Source of the DNA: Dehalococcoidia bacterium
GTDB taxonomy: Bacteria > Chloroflexota > Dehalococcoidia > SM23-28-2
Direction of reading: 5' to 3'
NCBI GenBank assembly: GCA_030615765.1
Contig: JAUWYP010000007.1
Span: 17,281 to 81,280, forward strand
DNA length: 64,000 nucleotides
Both the position numbers and the translations under genes were made by a program. The first letter of the stretch is position 1. Each line of letters opens with the position of its first letter. This document shows, piece by piece, positions 43,983 through 53,199 of this stretch. The notes beneath the pieces are model-generated. The model saw only the letters and a list, made by a program, of their open reading frames with translations, made no database searches and was not told the DNA's origin.

Positions 43983-45380
43983 CTAACCCGAATGGCGCGC
44001 AGCGAATTCGGACCGCGTGGCGTACGCCGTGCTCCGCCTTGATCTCCCGAGCCCTAGGTAGGTGAATCCAGCCGCCTCCACACTCCTTTGGTCGAGGAGG
44101 TTCTTGGCATCGACAAGGACTCGCCGCCGCATCAACCTACCCAGCTCCGCCACAGGCAGCTCTTGAAACTGCTGCGCATTGGAGATGAGGAACAGGGCAT
44201 CGCAACCCTCGATCAGCTCCTCAATGGTAGAACACACCCTGAGACTGGGGTTGTGTTGGGCTGCCTTGGTAGCCACCCCGGGGTCGTAGCCACGGACGCG
44301 AGCCCCTGCCGCGATAAGCATGGACGCGACTTCTATTCCTGGCGAATCAGTAATGTCATCCGTCCCCGCTTTATACGCCAGACCCAAGATACCAATCGTT
44401 ACGTCTTGAAGACTTCCAAGTGCTTGTTCCAGCTTCTCTACTACAGCTCGGCGTTGCCGACGGTTAATCTCAATCGCTGACCGGAGCATCGGCATCCCGT
44501 AATTGTGTGACTCCCCCACGCGCAGTAGCGCGCTAGCGTCCTTTCCAAGACAAGGACCACCCCAGCCGATGCCAGCTTCCATATAGTGTGGGCCTATGCG
44601 GGGATCCAGCCCGACACCCTTAACTACTTCTTTAATGTCACCTCCCACGCGCTCCGCTAGCCCTGCCAACTCGTTGACAAAAGATAGCTTTGTAACTAGA
44701 AAAGTGTTCGAGGCGTACTTGACTAGTTCTGCGTTGACAGGTGTGGTAATCACCATCGGTACACTTTGGCGTTCGTTGGCTGGCCGGATATCAGGAACGT
44801 CCAAGAAGGCTCGATTCACGATGGGGCGGTACAGCTCCTGAAGCCGCTGTTTGGCTCCTTCGTCGTGTGCGCCAATTACGATTCGATCTGGGTAGAGGGT
44901 GTCTACAATCGCTGCGCCACCTCTCAAGAATTCTGGACTAGCGGCCACTGCTGCACGGCAATCGTGATCGGCCAGTTGCTCTTCGACAAGCTTCTGGACG
45001 TTATCGGTGGTGCCCGGTGGAACGGTAGACTTAATGACCAACGTGACTTGGGAACCTGGCCTGAGAAGGGCCACTGTTGCCTGCACGACGGCTCTTACTG
45101 CGGCCAGGTCTGCCTGACCATCGGGGAGCGGTGGGGTCCCCACAGCGACCATCACAACGTCGGAATTGGCGTAGCCCTCTGTCATCTCATTGGCAAACTG
45201 GACGTCACAATTCTTTAGAAGGGGTGCCAGCCCCGGCTCGCAAAAGGGCGGTTCTCGTCTGCGCAGGAGTCCTATAAGGCTTTCGTCTGTGTCGATGCAG
45301 GCCACGTCATGGCCGATATGATCGAATACCAATGCTGTGGCCAGACCGACCCTGCCTGCCCCAACGACCGTGACCTTCAA
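43983..45380 (-). CDS. UDP-glucose/GDP-mannose dehydrogenase family protein
   Basis: A 465-residue nucleotide-sugar 6-dehydrogenase: NAD loop VVGAGRVGLATAL, VAVGTPPLPDG, KSTVPPGTT, PEFLRGGAA, and the catalytic Cys in GWGGPCLGKDA. The C-terminal UDP-binding domain is present (LGLAYKAGTDDITDSP). It oxidises UDP-glucose or a related sugar to the uronic acid and thus supplies acidic sugars for the glycan. It starts at TTG with GGGAG 7 nt upstream. Confidence 0.9.
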   Translation of the reverse strand: MKVTVVGAGRVGLATALVFDHIGHDVACIDTDESLIGLLRRREPPFCEPGLAPLLKNCDVQFANEMTEGYANSDVVMVAVGTPPLPDGQADLAAVRAVVQATVALLRPGSQVTLVIKSTVPPGTTDNVQKLVEEQLADHDCRAAVAASPEFLRGGAAIVDTLYPDRIVIGAHDEGAKQRLQELYRPIVNRAFLDVPDIRPANERQSVPMVITTPVNAELVKYASNTFLVTKLSFVNELAGLAERVGGDIKEVVKGVGLDPRIGPHYMEAGIGWGGPCLGKDASALLRVGESHNYGMPMLRSAIEINRRQRRAVVEKLEQALGSLQDVTIGILGLAYKAGTDDITDSPGIEVASMLIAAGARVRGYDPGVATKAAQHNPSLRVCSTIEELIEGCDALFLISNAQQFQELPVAELGRLMRRRVLVDAKNLLDQRSVEAAGFTYLGLGRSRRSTAYATRSEFAARHSG

Positions 45381-45583
45381 TCCTGTTCTCCCGCGGTTCT
45401 AGGCTTCAGGCAAATGAACATTTGCGGCCCGTCGCAGCGTTTCTCCTGAGCCATCGGGCCACTAGGCCCAACAAGACCCCGCGCGCCCTTGGAGCCTCGT
45501 CGCGATGATACGCCTGGGGGGCTGGGCGAGCTGGCGGCGGTCGCTGATCATCCTCCGCAGAACCTTACCACGGAAGGAAGAAC

Positions 45584-45655
45584 GAGAGCAAGCCTTCAGG
45601 TGGCCATTAGGAACTGCTTATTCGGATTTCGAAAGTTGCTGACGACCCACAGCAC
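45584..45655. repeat. Dispersed-repeat end, copy 3 (coding)
   Basis: On the minus strand this reads the C-terminus of the GT39 protein encoded at 45596-47821 (VVSNFRNPNKQFLMAT) plus its 3' flank (GAAGGCTTGCTCTCG). The same peptide end and flank open the longer repeats at 28.5, 34.5 and 55.5 kb. This is the only copy still attached to a full gene. Confidence 0.7.
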
Positions 45656-47821
45656 GTAGGGGCATACCTGAATCGCCGAACCTCGAGGCGGAGCGTCTGC
45701 TACCACCTGAACACTACCAAAATCGTAGCCACAACGCTTGAATGCCTCAGAGTTGGCGAAGGGCCGTTTCTTGCCGCCTTCGACTATGAAAACGGTGCCG
45801 CTCCTTTCCCCCCTAACGATCGAGCCGTCGCTCAGGTCCAGCACCTCCACCGCCCTGATCTGCTCCGGACAGGGCGGGCCGGCAAGCGGCTCGCCTCTCG
45901 GTATGCTTTCCAAGAGCTCGTCCTCTACCCTGTAGATGCTATCGCGGTCGTAGCTACACCACCCCGACAGATCTTTGCCAACATGGCGCCTCTTGCCTTC
46001 TTCCATCATGAAAACGTCGGGCCCACTTCCTGCGATCAGCAAGCCGTCTCTCAGATCAACCTCCTCACTCAAGCTCCTCCCCAAGCGCTCGGCCATATCA
46101 CGCTCCGCTGCCAGCATTGGCTGGGGAGTGTTCGTCTGCTCTAGGACCAGGGCCAGGGCCGCCAGCTTAATCGCCCGCGGCGTAAGCGGGCTTGGCAGGT
46201 CCTCATAGGCCACGAACATGCTCAGCCCCACCCAACTCAGCCCCCGAGCTCCCGCGACGCGCTGGATCCTGCTGGGACTATTAAAGGCCAGAACTGTGTA
46301 GCGTTCTGCAGAAGGCGGGAATTCCGTTACCCACCACACGCGCATGCTCTTCGAGAGGGTCCGGGTCTCATCAAACAGCTTCTCGTCGTGCGCGAACTCT
46401 TCCAGCGTCATGCTCCGCGCGGCCAGATCATCGCCCAGGTAGTACCTGATAACCCAGTGAGCCTCTTGATGCATCGGCGCCAGAACTACAACATCTGAAG
46501 GTGTAACGTTTTCGCGCAGGAACTCCCCCACGCCCCTGAAGTTTGCCCTCTCGCTCTCGTAGTAGCTCAGCGTCGGAGGCACGCTCAGCCCGACGGCTAG
46601 CACCGTGGTCGCAACCAATACGGCACGGCCGACAACCCTAGCCATACGCTCCTTCTCCACACTGGCAATGAACCGCCACTGCTTCGCCAGGGAAGACACC
46701 CACTCCGCCAGGTATTGAATCCCCACCGCAGCAGCCACTGCAAACAGGGGCAGCAGGAAGACGATCCTCCTCGTAGGCAAGAAACTAACTATCATATGCG
46801 ACAAGATCATGAGGATCGGCAGGAAGGCCAGAGCATAGCCTGTCAGTAGCCACGGTACGAGTTGCCGCTTCCTGACGGAACCAATCAGAGCGATGGCTAT
46901 TAGTGCGTACAACAGCCAGACCAAGGGGCTAGTCCCGGAACCGTTCGTAAACAACCAGTTTGCCGTCTCGTGGAAAAAGGCCGGATTCGGTGTTAGGTCG
47001 TATTCTATGGCTCCACGGAACCTTTCTCCCGACACTTCCTGAGTGAGCCGGTGGACGCCAAGGAACGCGACCCACGGCAGAAAGGCGGCGAAGGCGGCCC
47101 CGATGGCGACAAGCAGCCTGCGTAGCCTGTCCCATGATATGGGGAGAGTTTCCGCCTGCAAGCCGTATCTGGCCTTCACGAAGACTAGGACCAGGCCAAG
47201 GCCAGCTTGTACGGCCAGCACCACCGGCGTGGTAGGATTCAGGTAAAGGCCCAGCAGCAGTACTATCGAGTAGGCCACCCATAGCCTGCTTTCATTCCGC
47301 TGTAGGGCCCAGACCAGCAGAACCAGCGATGCCAAGTGTACCGCCGAGAACTCGCTCCAGTAACGGACGTCCTGAGCGTAGCGGATGTCCGACGGGGCCA
47401 CGGCCACGATGGCAGCAGCCATCAGGCCGACGGCGGGATTAAACAGACGCCTACCCAACAGATATACGAGCCCTACTCCCGCGATGCTGGTAAGGACGGA
47501 AGGCAGCCTTGCGACCCATTCGGACTCGCTAAGTAGAAGTGCGGGTTTCAATATCAAGTGGCTTAGAGGTGGCTCCAGATAGCTTTCCCGCGCTAGCCCA
47601 TTGAAAAGTTCCGGCAGCGGAGGCCGAGCTCTGGTGACGTCCCAGTAGTCGTCGAGATGGAAGCTTTCAGTGAGATCGCAGAACCGCAATACCGCTGCAG
47701 CAATTAGAACCAGGATGAAAGCACCCGTCTCAGGCTTCAGAAGACGCAGGCCACCAGTCATCGTATGGCCTGGACGTTGCCATAGGGTGGAACGACAGAA
47801 GATTTCCCTCAGGTTGCTCAT
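45596..47821 (-). CDS. GT39-type glycosyltransferase with C-terminal surface-repeat domain
   Basis: A 741-residue protein. The N-terminal about 430 residues are a GT39 membrane core with SFHLDDYWDVTRARPPLPE. The C-terminus has two similar soluble units marked by GSGPDVFMMEEGKRRHV and ERSGTVFIVEGGKKRPF, each followed by a Cys-Gly-Tyr-Asp (GYDF) or SYDR segment. Such units occur in bacterial cell-surface proteins. It would work at the outer membrane face. The ATG at 47821 is plausible; an in-frame alternative is MTGGLRLL about 20 codons later. Confidence 0.78.
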   Translation of the reverse strand: MSNLREIFCRSTLWQRPGHTMTGGLRLLKPETGAFILVLIAAAVLRFCDLTESFHLDDYWDVTRARPPLPELFNGLARESYLEPPLSHLILKPALLLSESEWVARLPSVLTSIAGVGLVYLLGRRLFNPAVGLMAAAIVAVAPSDIRYAQDVRYWSEFSAVHLASLVLLVWALQRNESRLWVAYSIVLLLGLYLNPTTPVVLAVQAGLGLVLVFVKARYGLQAETLPISWDRLRRLLVAIGAAFAAFLPWVAFLGVHRLTQEVSGERFRGAIEYDLTPNPAFFHETANWLFTNGSGTSPLVWLLYALIAIALIGSVRKRQLVPWLLTGYALAFLPILMILSHMIVSFLPTRRIVFLLPLFAVAAAVGIQYLAEWVSSLAKQWRFIASVEKERMARVVGRAVLVATTVLAVGLSVPPTLSYYESERANFRGVGEFLRENVTPSDVVVLAPMHQEAHWVIRYYLGDDLAARSMTLEEFAHDEKLFDETRTLSKSMRVWWVTEFPPSAERYTVLAFNSPSRIQRVAGARGLSWVGLSMFVAYEDLPSPLTPRAIKLAALALVLEQTNTPQPMLAAERDMAERLGRSLSEEVDLRDGLLIAGSGPDVFMMEEGKRRHVGKDLSGWCSYDRDSIYRVEDELLESIPRGEPLAGPPCPEQIRAVEVLDLSDGSIVRGERSGTVFIVEGGKKRPFANSEAFKRCGYDFGSVQVVADAPPRGSAIQVCPYVLWVVSNFRNPNKQFLMAT

Positions 47822-47825
47822 GTTC

Positions 47826-47912
47826 TACCACGTGGCGAAGACATCTGTCCCATCGACACCCGTTGGGGAGACCTCGTCGCGATAGGTGGGCAGGTTGCTA
47901 CTCGTTTGAGGC
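47826..47912 (-). pseudogene. Orphan 5' end of a gtrA-like gene
   Basis: On the minus strand SSNLPTYRDEVSPTG corresponds to the start of the GtrA protein encoded at 52732-53199 (MSNNLPTSRDEVSPAARVG), and the flanking DNA (GGAGGCGCCTCAAACGAG-like) also matches. After about 15 codons the similarity ends, and the frame closes before the start of the GT39 gene at 47821. Its start codon is also changed (ACG). Confidence 0.6.
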
Positions 47913-47950
47913 GCCTCCAGTGATAGCCAAAGGGCTTCGCGGGCTAGCCT

Positions 47951-50434
47951 CTAGTCGACCGTTCGTAAGATAGCCTCGAAGCCGCCAAGTGTCCCTTCGC
48001 TCCAGGCATCGGGCTGAGCGATGGTGGTCTCGTCGCACTCCTCGCAGCGAACATACCGTCCTTCAGCCAGGAGCAGTTCGTCACCGTCCCGCAGCACGGC
48101 GAATCGACGGTCCACAATAGTGCCAAAATGGCTGTCGTCATAGAACCTCGCAGAAACCGTCAAGACACCCGAAGCAAGCGACTCTTCCCCAGGGCTCGGC
48201 CGTGAGGCCTCATATTCGGGCTCACCCACAAAGTAGGCTCCCCCGGCCGTCAGCTCCCACAGGCCACCGTACTCATACCCTCGGCCCGAATTGGAGTCGA
48301 GGCGGTAGGCTGTTATCTTCCCCTCGTTCCACACGTAGACATCCACCAGGGGATAGTCTGTCGGGTTGCGGAGGTCGAGGCTGACCACCTGCCGCTCGCC
48401 CCAGGCGGCATCGGGCACCAGGACGGCCTCGAAGTCGCCGAGTGTCTTTTCGCTCCAGGCATCGGGCTGAGCGATGCTGGTCTCGTCGCACTCCTCGCAG
48501 CTAACACCTCGTCCTTCAGCCAGAAGCAGTTCCTCGCCGTCTCGTTCCACGCTGAAGCGATGTTCCACAATAGTGCCAAAGTGGGCGTCGTCATAGAACC
48601 TCGCAGAAACCGTCAAGGTGCCTGAAACGGCCAAGTTTCTCGAAAGGGTTCGAAACAGGTTGTCGGGAGTTCGTACTGCCTCTCCTGCCCCGATGTCTGC
48701 GCTCACCCGGAGTGGCCGCGAGCGCTGATATTCGTAGTCGCCGACAAGGTTGGCTCCCTCGGCCGTCAACTCCCACAGGCCACCGTACTCATATCCTCGA
48801 CCCGAATTGGAGTCGAGGCGGTAGGCTGTTATCTTCCCCTCGTTCCACACGAAGACATCCACCAGGGGATAGTCTGTCGGGTTCCGGAAGTCGAAGCGAA
48901 CGACGTGCTCCTCGCTCCGTGCCACATCGACTCGTCGCCATGCCTCGAGCTCGTAGTACACGGTCTCCCACGTCCTGCCTGGGTACCAGAAGCGCGGTGG
49001 TGAGCCAGCCCAGGGCATCGTTCCGTACGTCCCATCGTGAACAAGCGCCCACTCCGCCTGCCCAGCGAGAATGGGGTCCACAATACGGCGGACCGGCGGC
49101 TCGTAGACAGGGTGGATCAGCACAGCGTCGGCTTCCTCGATCTCCCCAGCCAGGTCTGCTTCTTCCAACCGTCCGGAGACCACCACGCGACTCCAGACGG
49201 GGGTTTCTCCAGCCAACTGCTTGTCACCAAGGTAGGCATAGAACACCCACGGCTCCCACACAGTGTCGGTGTCCATGTCCCGCACGTAATCGGCGAACTC
49301 GAGTTGTGCTCCCAGGTCCGACTCAAAGGGGTACCAGCTCCCACCAATTGGCTGGACGAAGACCAAGAACACCAGGGGAGCCGAGAACGCCACCGCGAGC
49401 GGCCTGGCCAGGCTTCGCAGGCGGCTGACCAGCCATCTCAGGGGCAGGACAGCCAGCAGGGCCAACCAGGGCAGGAGGGGCAGGTAGTACTGGCTCCAGG
49501 CATCATTCACAATCCCGAAGTTCATCACCAAAGCAAGGAGCACCATAGCCACGCAGGCCCAGAGGATGACGCGGCTCTCACTCGTCCCCAGTTCCCGAAC
49601 ACCCCTGAGTAGGAGAATCACACCGCCGACAGCGGCCAGGGCATAGAGCCCAATATCCGGAGCCAGAATGTGGTTTAGGAACAGTGACCAACGCTCTCCC
49701 AACGACCCCGAGTAGTCTGTCAGATTTTCGGCGACCGTATCGTCCCAGAGCGCTCGAACATTCCACGCGGACGACAGCCAAATCCAGTGAACCGCGCCCC
49801 CAAGCAGGTAGAGGAGGAGAGATAGATCCTCCCGGAACCGGATGGCCCGATATAGCGCGATGACGCCCAGAACAACGGCGAGCGTGATAGATGTGTATTT
49901 GAATAACACGGCAGAGCCCACGAAGAAGCCAGTCGCAAACCACCACGCCGGTTGTTTAGAGCGGAGAGCCTGCCACATGCAGGCCATCGCCGCCACCAAT
50001 ACGGGGAGCATAAACGTATCCGGGATAACCATGATCCCGAAACGATTGAATAGAGGGCTAATCGCCATTAGGGCGACCGGCACGAGCCCCCACCGGCTCC
50101 CGTACAGTCCGCGGGCAATGTAGTAGAGCAGCGCCAGAGCAACAACGCCAGCCACGGCAGCAGCCACTCGCTGAAGCTCCCACGTGCTGAGCGCCTGAAG
50201 AGGGGCCAGGAGATAGGTCGTATAGGGCGGGTGCAGGTTGGGAAAGTCGACGTACATTTCCTTGCCGTCGAATATCTGCTGAGCGTACCAGAGGTTCTCC
50301 GGCTCATCGACCATGAACCCCGCCCGTTCAAGACCGTTCCAGAGCCGGAACGAGAGACTGGCGAGTAATACGGCAACCAGACCGCCGGCAGCCAGACTAC
50401 TGGCCCGCGGCTGAAGCAGAGTGCGTGCGTTCAT
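47951..50434 (-). CDS. GT39-type glycosyltransferase with duplicated C-terminal beta domain
   Basis: An 827-residue protein. The GT39 membrane core (about residues 1-410) has FMVDEPENLWYAQQI. The C-terminal half contains two tandem copies (about residues 510-680 and 690-827) of a beta-rich domain with RNPTDYPLVDVYVWNEG, TAYRLDSNSGRGYEYGG and VSARFYDDSHFGTIV. The copies are nearly identical over stretches of DNA about 528 bp apart, so the duplication is recent. One copy-like domain also ends the GT39 protein at 53192-55402. The ATG at 50434 is preferred over a TTG at 50455. Confidence 0.8.
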   Translation of the reverse strand: MNARTLLQPRASSLAAGGLVAVLLASLSFRLWNGLERAGFMVDEPENLWYAQQIFDGKEMYVDFPNLHPPYTTYLLAPLQALSTWELQRVAAAVAGVVALALLYYIARGLYGSRWGLVPVALMAISPLFNRFGIMVIPDTFMLPVLVAAMACMWQALRSKQPAWWFATGFFVGSAVLFKYTSITLAVVLGVIALYRAIRFREDLSLLLYLLGGAVHWIWLSSAWNVRALWDDTVAENLTDYSGSLGERWSLFLNHILAPDIGLYALAAVGGVILLLRGVRELGTSESRVILWACVAMVLLALVMNFGIVNDAWSQYYLPLLPWLALLAVLPLRWLVSRLRSLARPLAVAFSAPLVFLVFVQPIGGSWYPFESDLGAQLEFADYVRDMDTDTVWEPWVFYAYLGDKQLAGETPVWSRVVVSGRLEEADLAGEIEEADAVLIHPVYEPPVRRIVDPILAGQAEWALVHDGTYGTMPWAGSPPRFWYPGRTWETVYYELEAWRRVDVARSEEHVVRFDFRNPTDYPLVDVFVWNEGKITAYRLDSNSGRGYEYGGLWELTAEGANLVGDYEYQRSRPLRVSADIGAGEAVRTPDNLFRTLSRNLAVSGTLTVSARFYDDAHFGTIVEHRFSVERDGEELLLAEGRGVSCEECDETSIAQPDAWSEKTLGDFEAVLVPDAAWGERQVVSLDLRNPTDYPLVDVYVWNEGKITAYRLDSNSGRGYEYGGLWELTAGGAYFVGEPEYEASRPSPGEESLASGVLTVSARFYDDSHFGTIVDRRFAVLRDGDELLLAEGRYVRCEECDETTIAQPDAWSEGTLGGFEAILRTVD

Positions 50435-50560
50435 CCCTGGACCTTCGGCATGCAACCTCCACGGCTGGACCCGTTCGGTCCCACGTCCGTACCGCCGTCC
50501 CCTTCACCAGGAGCGCCCCCGACACTGCGTTCCACCGACGCGGCTATTGCCCCTGGCGCG

Positions 50561-52003
50561 CTACTCAATGAGCCTGTATTCCCAGAACCTCTCGCGGTCC
50601 TGCTGCCATGCTGCCTTGTCACAGGTCAGGATGTGGCGCGCGGCAACCATTCCCATCTCAATAGCCTGATGAATATTGATGTAACTAAAGAGCCCAGGCC
50701 GCCCATTGATCCAGAGATTCTCGACATTTGCAGCATAGTCCTCGACGGCCCTTAGACGCTTTTCGAAGTAGCGATCCAACACTGGGTAAACATAGTCCAG
50801 GCGGACGGTGAAGTACTCCTCCACTTCGTCGCGGCGCACCACCCTAGCCGCCTCGAGCTGAGGGATCACCCGTTCGAAGACCTGAGCGTCGTCGGCGGTC
50901 CAGATGTCGTCATCCTCCCAGCAGGTGATCTCGGCACCAAAAACGCTGCATTCGTCCGGCATCATTTCGCGGCTGAAGTTCCCCTGTTCCCAGGTGCGGC
51001 CGAAGATGAAATCGCCGCTGGGAAAGAAGGCGACGGTGTGCTCGTAGATCGGCACCCGCTCTACCACGAGGTAGAGCAGAATGAGCTTCCGGAAGCGAAG
51101 GTGACCAGCGGCCTCCCGCACCTCCTCCAAGTAGGGATCCTGCTCCACCGGCGTGAGCATCATCGGCAAGATCGTTGCTGGCAGGACCGAGACTACGGCG
51201 TCGGCAATCGTCGTATTGCGCCGGCCGTTCGAAGAATACTCAACGCTAGCCACCCGCCCGTCCCGCAGGTGGATCGCCTCCACCTGCGATTCCAGCCGGA
51301 TAGTTCCCCCGTGACCGCGAATCTCCTCTGCCATGCGATCGGTAATGCTACCGAAACCCTTGCGGGGATAGAAGAACTTCCCCTCTGGGTAGTAACGAGA
51401 GCGGTAAAGCTCGCCGCGCGAGCCTGTAACCACTTGCCACACCGCCTGCCCCAGTCCGGAGACAGCCACCCGCTGTCGGGCCAGCCGCCAGGACAAGTCG
51501 CGGAGAGGCAATCCCCAGGTCTTCTCCACGATCGGGCGGAAGATGAGGTCGACCATTTTCCCTCCGAAGCGTGCGCGCATCCACTGCTCGTAGGATTCGT
51601 CTGAGTCGGCGCTACGTCGAAAGGCACCGCGTGCCGACTCCCAAAGCCAGCTCAGGCCTAAAGCACCTGCTTCCCAGGGAGCCACCCGCCGCAGCAGTTG
51701 GCCGAGTTTAGGGGGGTAGTGAAGGTAGTCACCGAAAAGGTAGAAGGAGATGCGCTCATCGACCAGGACCAAGTCGTCACCGCAGAGCTCCTTCACGAAC
51801 CCGTACACTCCGTCTGTGTGGGGCGTGAAACGATGGGGACCGAGATCGAGAGAGTAAGGGCCGTGCTGAAACGTCTTGCATAGCCCACCTGCCCAAGGAA
51901 GGCGCTCGAGGACTTCCACCTGCACACCTTCCTTGGCCAAAAGGTAAGCCGTGGTCAGACCTGTGGGCCCGGCTCCCAGAACCAGGACTTTCCCCGGCTT
52001 CAT
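50561..52003 (-). CDS. FAD-dependent amine-oxidase/protoporphyrinogen-oxidase-like protein
   Basis: A 480-residue flavoprotein with the FAD loop VLGAGPTGLTTAYLLAKEG, then ERLPWAGGLCKTF and LDLGPHRFTPH. The C-terminus has the FAD-contact stretch NLWINGRPGLFSYINIHQA. Such proteins in polysaccharide clusters resemble UDP-galactopyranose mutase-like or sugar-lipid oxidoreductases; the substrate is unknown. The ATG at 52003 overlaps the stop of the GT2 gene (ATGA), so they are translationally coupled. Part of the operon GT39, gtrA, GT2, FAD protein. Confidence 0.82.
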   Translation of the reverse strand: MKPGKVLVLGAGPTGLTTAYLLAKEGVQVEVLERLPWAGGLCKTFQHGPYSLDLGPHRFTPHTDGVYGFVKELCGDDLVLVDERISFYLFGDYLHYPPKLGQLLRRVAPWEAGALGLSWLWESARGAFRRSADSDESYEQWMRARFGGKMVDLIFRPIVEKTWGLPLRDLSWRLARQRVAVSGLGQAVWQVVTGSRGELYRSRYYPEGKFFYPRKGFGSITDRMAEEIRGHGGTIRLESQVEAIHLRDGRVASVEYSSNGRRNTTIADAVVSVLPATILPMMLTPVEQDPYLEEVREAAGHLRFRKLILLYLVVERVPIYEHTVAFFPSGDFIFGRTWEQGNFSREMMPDECSVFGAEITCWEDDDIWTADDAQVFERVIPQLEAARVVRRDEVEEYFTVRLDYVYPVLDRYFEKRLRAVEDYAANVENLWINGRPGLFSYINIHQAIEMGMVAARHILTCDKAAWQQDRERFWEYRLIE

Positions 52004-52692
52004 CGGCCCAACCTGAGCCTCAGCATGCTCATCACGTTGTCGAGCCCATCCCGCCAGACGCGGAGCTTCACCTCGCCCACGCGCGGCCGGTACTCGATGG
52101 GTACCTCGCGCCAGGCCTTGGCGAGACGTATCGCCTTGATCTTGATTTCCGCCGAAAGCGGCATGCCATCCGACTTCAACTCCAGGCGGTCCAGCAGGTC
52201 CTTCCGCACCAGCCACATGCCAGACTGAGAGTCGGCCAGCTTCACCCGAAAGAGCAACCGAACCATGATCGAGAGGAGCGTGTTCCCCACACGGTTGCGG
52301 AACGACATTGCCCCCTCTGCCATCGCCTTCAGGCGGTTGGCGCTGATGAACTCCAGCCCGTCCGACACCATCAGGGAGATCAGTTCTGGCAGTGTCTCCA
52401 AGGGGTAGGTAAGGTCAGCGTCGGCGGAGACGACGATGTCGCCAGTCGCATGGGCGAAGCCGGCCTTGTAGGCGCGGCCGTAGCCGCGGTTGAGCTCCAG
52501 CACCACCTCGGCGCCGGCAGCCCGGGCCAATTCGCCGGTCCGGTCGGTAGAGCCGTTGTCGACGACCAGCACCTGGGTCTCATAGCCCAGCGAGGCAAGC
52601 TCATCGCGAGGCACAGAACGAACCACGCGCTCGATTGCCTGCTCCTCGTTGAGAGCAGGGATGACAATCGAGACGGAGCGTACCTGATACAT
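52000..52692 (-). CDS. GT2 glycosyltransferase (polyprenyl-phosphate sugar synthase-like)
   Basis: A 230-residue GT-A protein with VSIVIPALNEEQAIERVV, VVDNGSTDRTGEL, SADADLTYP and DSQSGMWLVRKD. It lacks C-terminal membrane helices. With the GtrA partner encoded just upstream it likely makes and exports a polyprenyl-phosphate sugar donor for the GT39 enzymes. The ATG at 52692 is chosen; a TTG at 52728 is also in frame and neither has a strong ribosome-binding site. Confidence 0.85.
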   Translation of the reverse strand: MYQVRSVSIVIPALNEEQAIERVVRSVPRDELASLGYETQVLVVDNGSTDRTGELARAAGAEVVLELNRGYGRAYKAGFAHATGDIVVSADADLTYPLETLPELISLMVSDGLEFISANRLKAMAEGAMSFRNRVGNTLLSIMVRLLFRVKLADSQSGMWLVRKDLLDRLELKSDGMPLSAEIKIKAIRLAKAWREVPIEYRPRVGEVKLRVWRDGLDNVMSMLRLRLGR

Positions 52693-52731
52693 CACACTCA
52701 GCTTCGCGCAACCGGTCCGGCCGGTCAAGAG

Positions 52732-53199
52732 CTAGGGCCGCAATCGGGCAGTCCAGGTGAGGCGATGGTTGGCGCCGAAGTTCCAGATCGCAGCCACAGC
52801 AGCACCCCAAACGTTGGAAAAAATATAGTGAAATCCGCCATATTCCGTCAAGACGAAGAGGACGGCAACGTTGATGCCGATGCCGATGCCGTTGATGGCT
52901 TGGTACTTCCAGAAGCGGGTGACAATCGAACCGGTGCGTCGATCCGCCCAGGTCCACCGTTCGTTCAGGGCGAAGGTGACGAACAGCGAGAGCTCGATAG
53001 CCAGGAACGAAGAGGCCACATAGAAGAGCCGCGCCCAATCCGTGAGCACGAAGAGTCCCAGCATGTTGACCGCGAAGCCAACAGTGCCGACGAGTATGAA
53101 CTTCTGGAAGCGAATGACAAGGGAGATAAGCTCCCCGAAAAGGCCGACGCGGGCCGCTGGGGAAACCTCGTCACGAGAGGTGGGCAGGTTGTTACTCAT
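52732..53199 (-). CDS. GtrA-family flippase-like membrane protein
   Basis: A 155-residue protein with four helices and the family landmarks KFILVGTVGFAVNMLGLF, ALNERWTW, RFWKYQAINGIGIGINV and FGANHRLTW. GtrA proteins are thought to flip polyprenyl-linked sugars across the membrane. Its start overlaps the end of the GT39 gene by 8 nt, and the GT2 gene follows within about 40 nt. A copy of its first codons lies at 47826-47912. Confidence 0.9.
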   Translation of the reverse strand: MSNNLPTSRDEVSPAARVGLFGELISLVIRFQKFILVGTVGFAVNMLGLFVLTDWARLFYVASSFLAIELSLFVTFALNERWTWADRRTGSIVTRFWKYQAINGIGIGINVAVLFVLTEYGGFHYIFSNVWGAAVAAIWNFGANHRLTWTARLRP

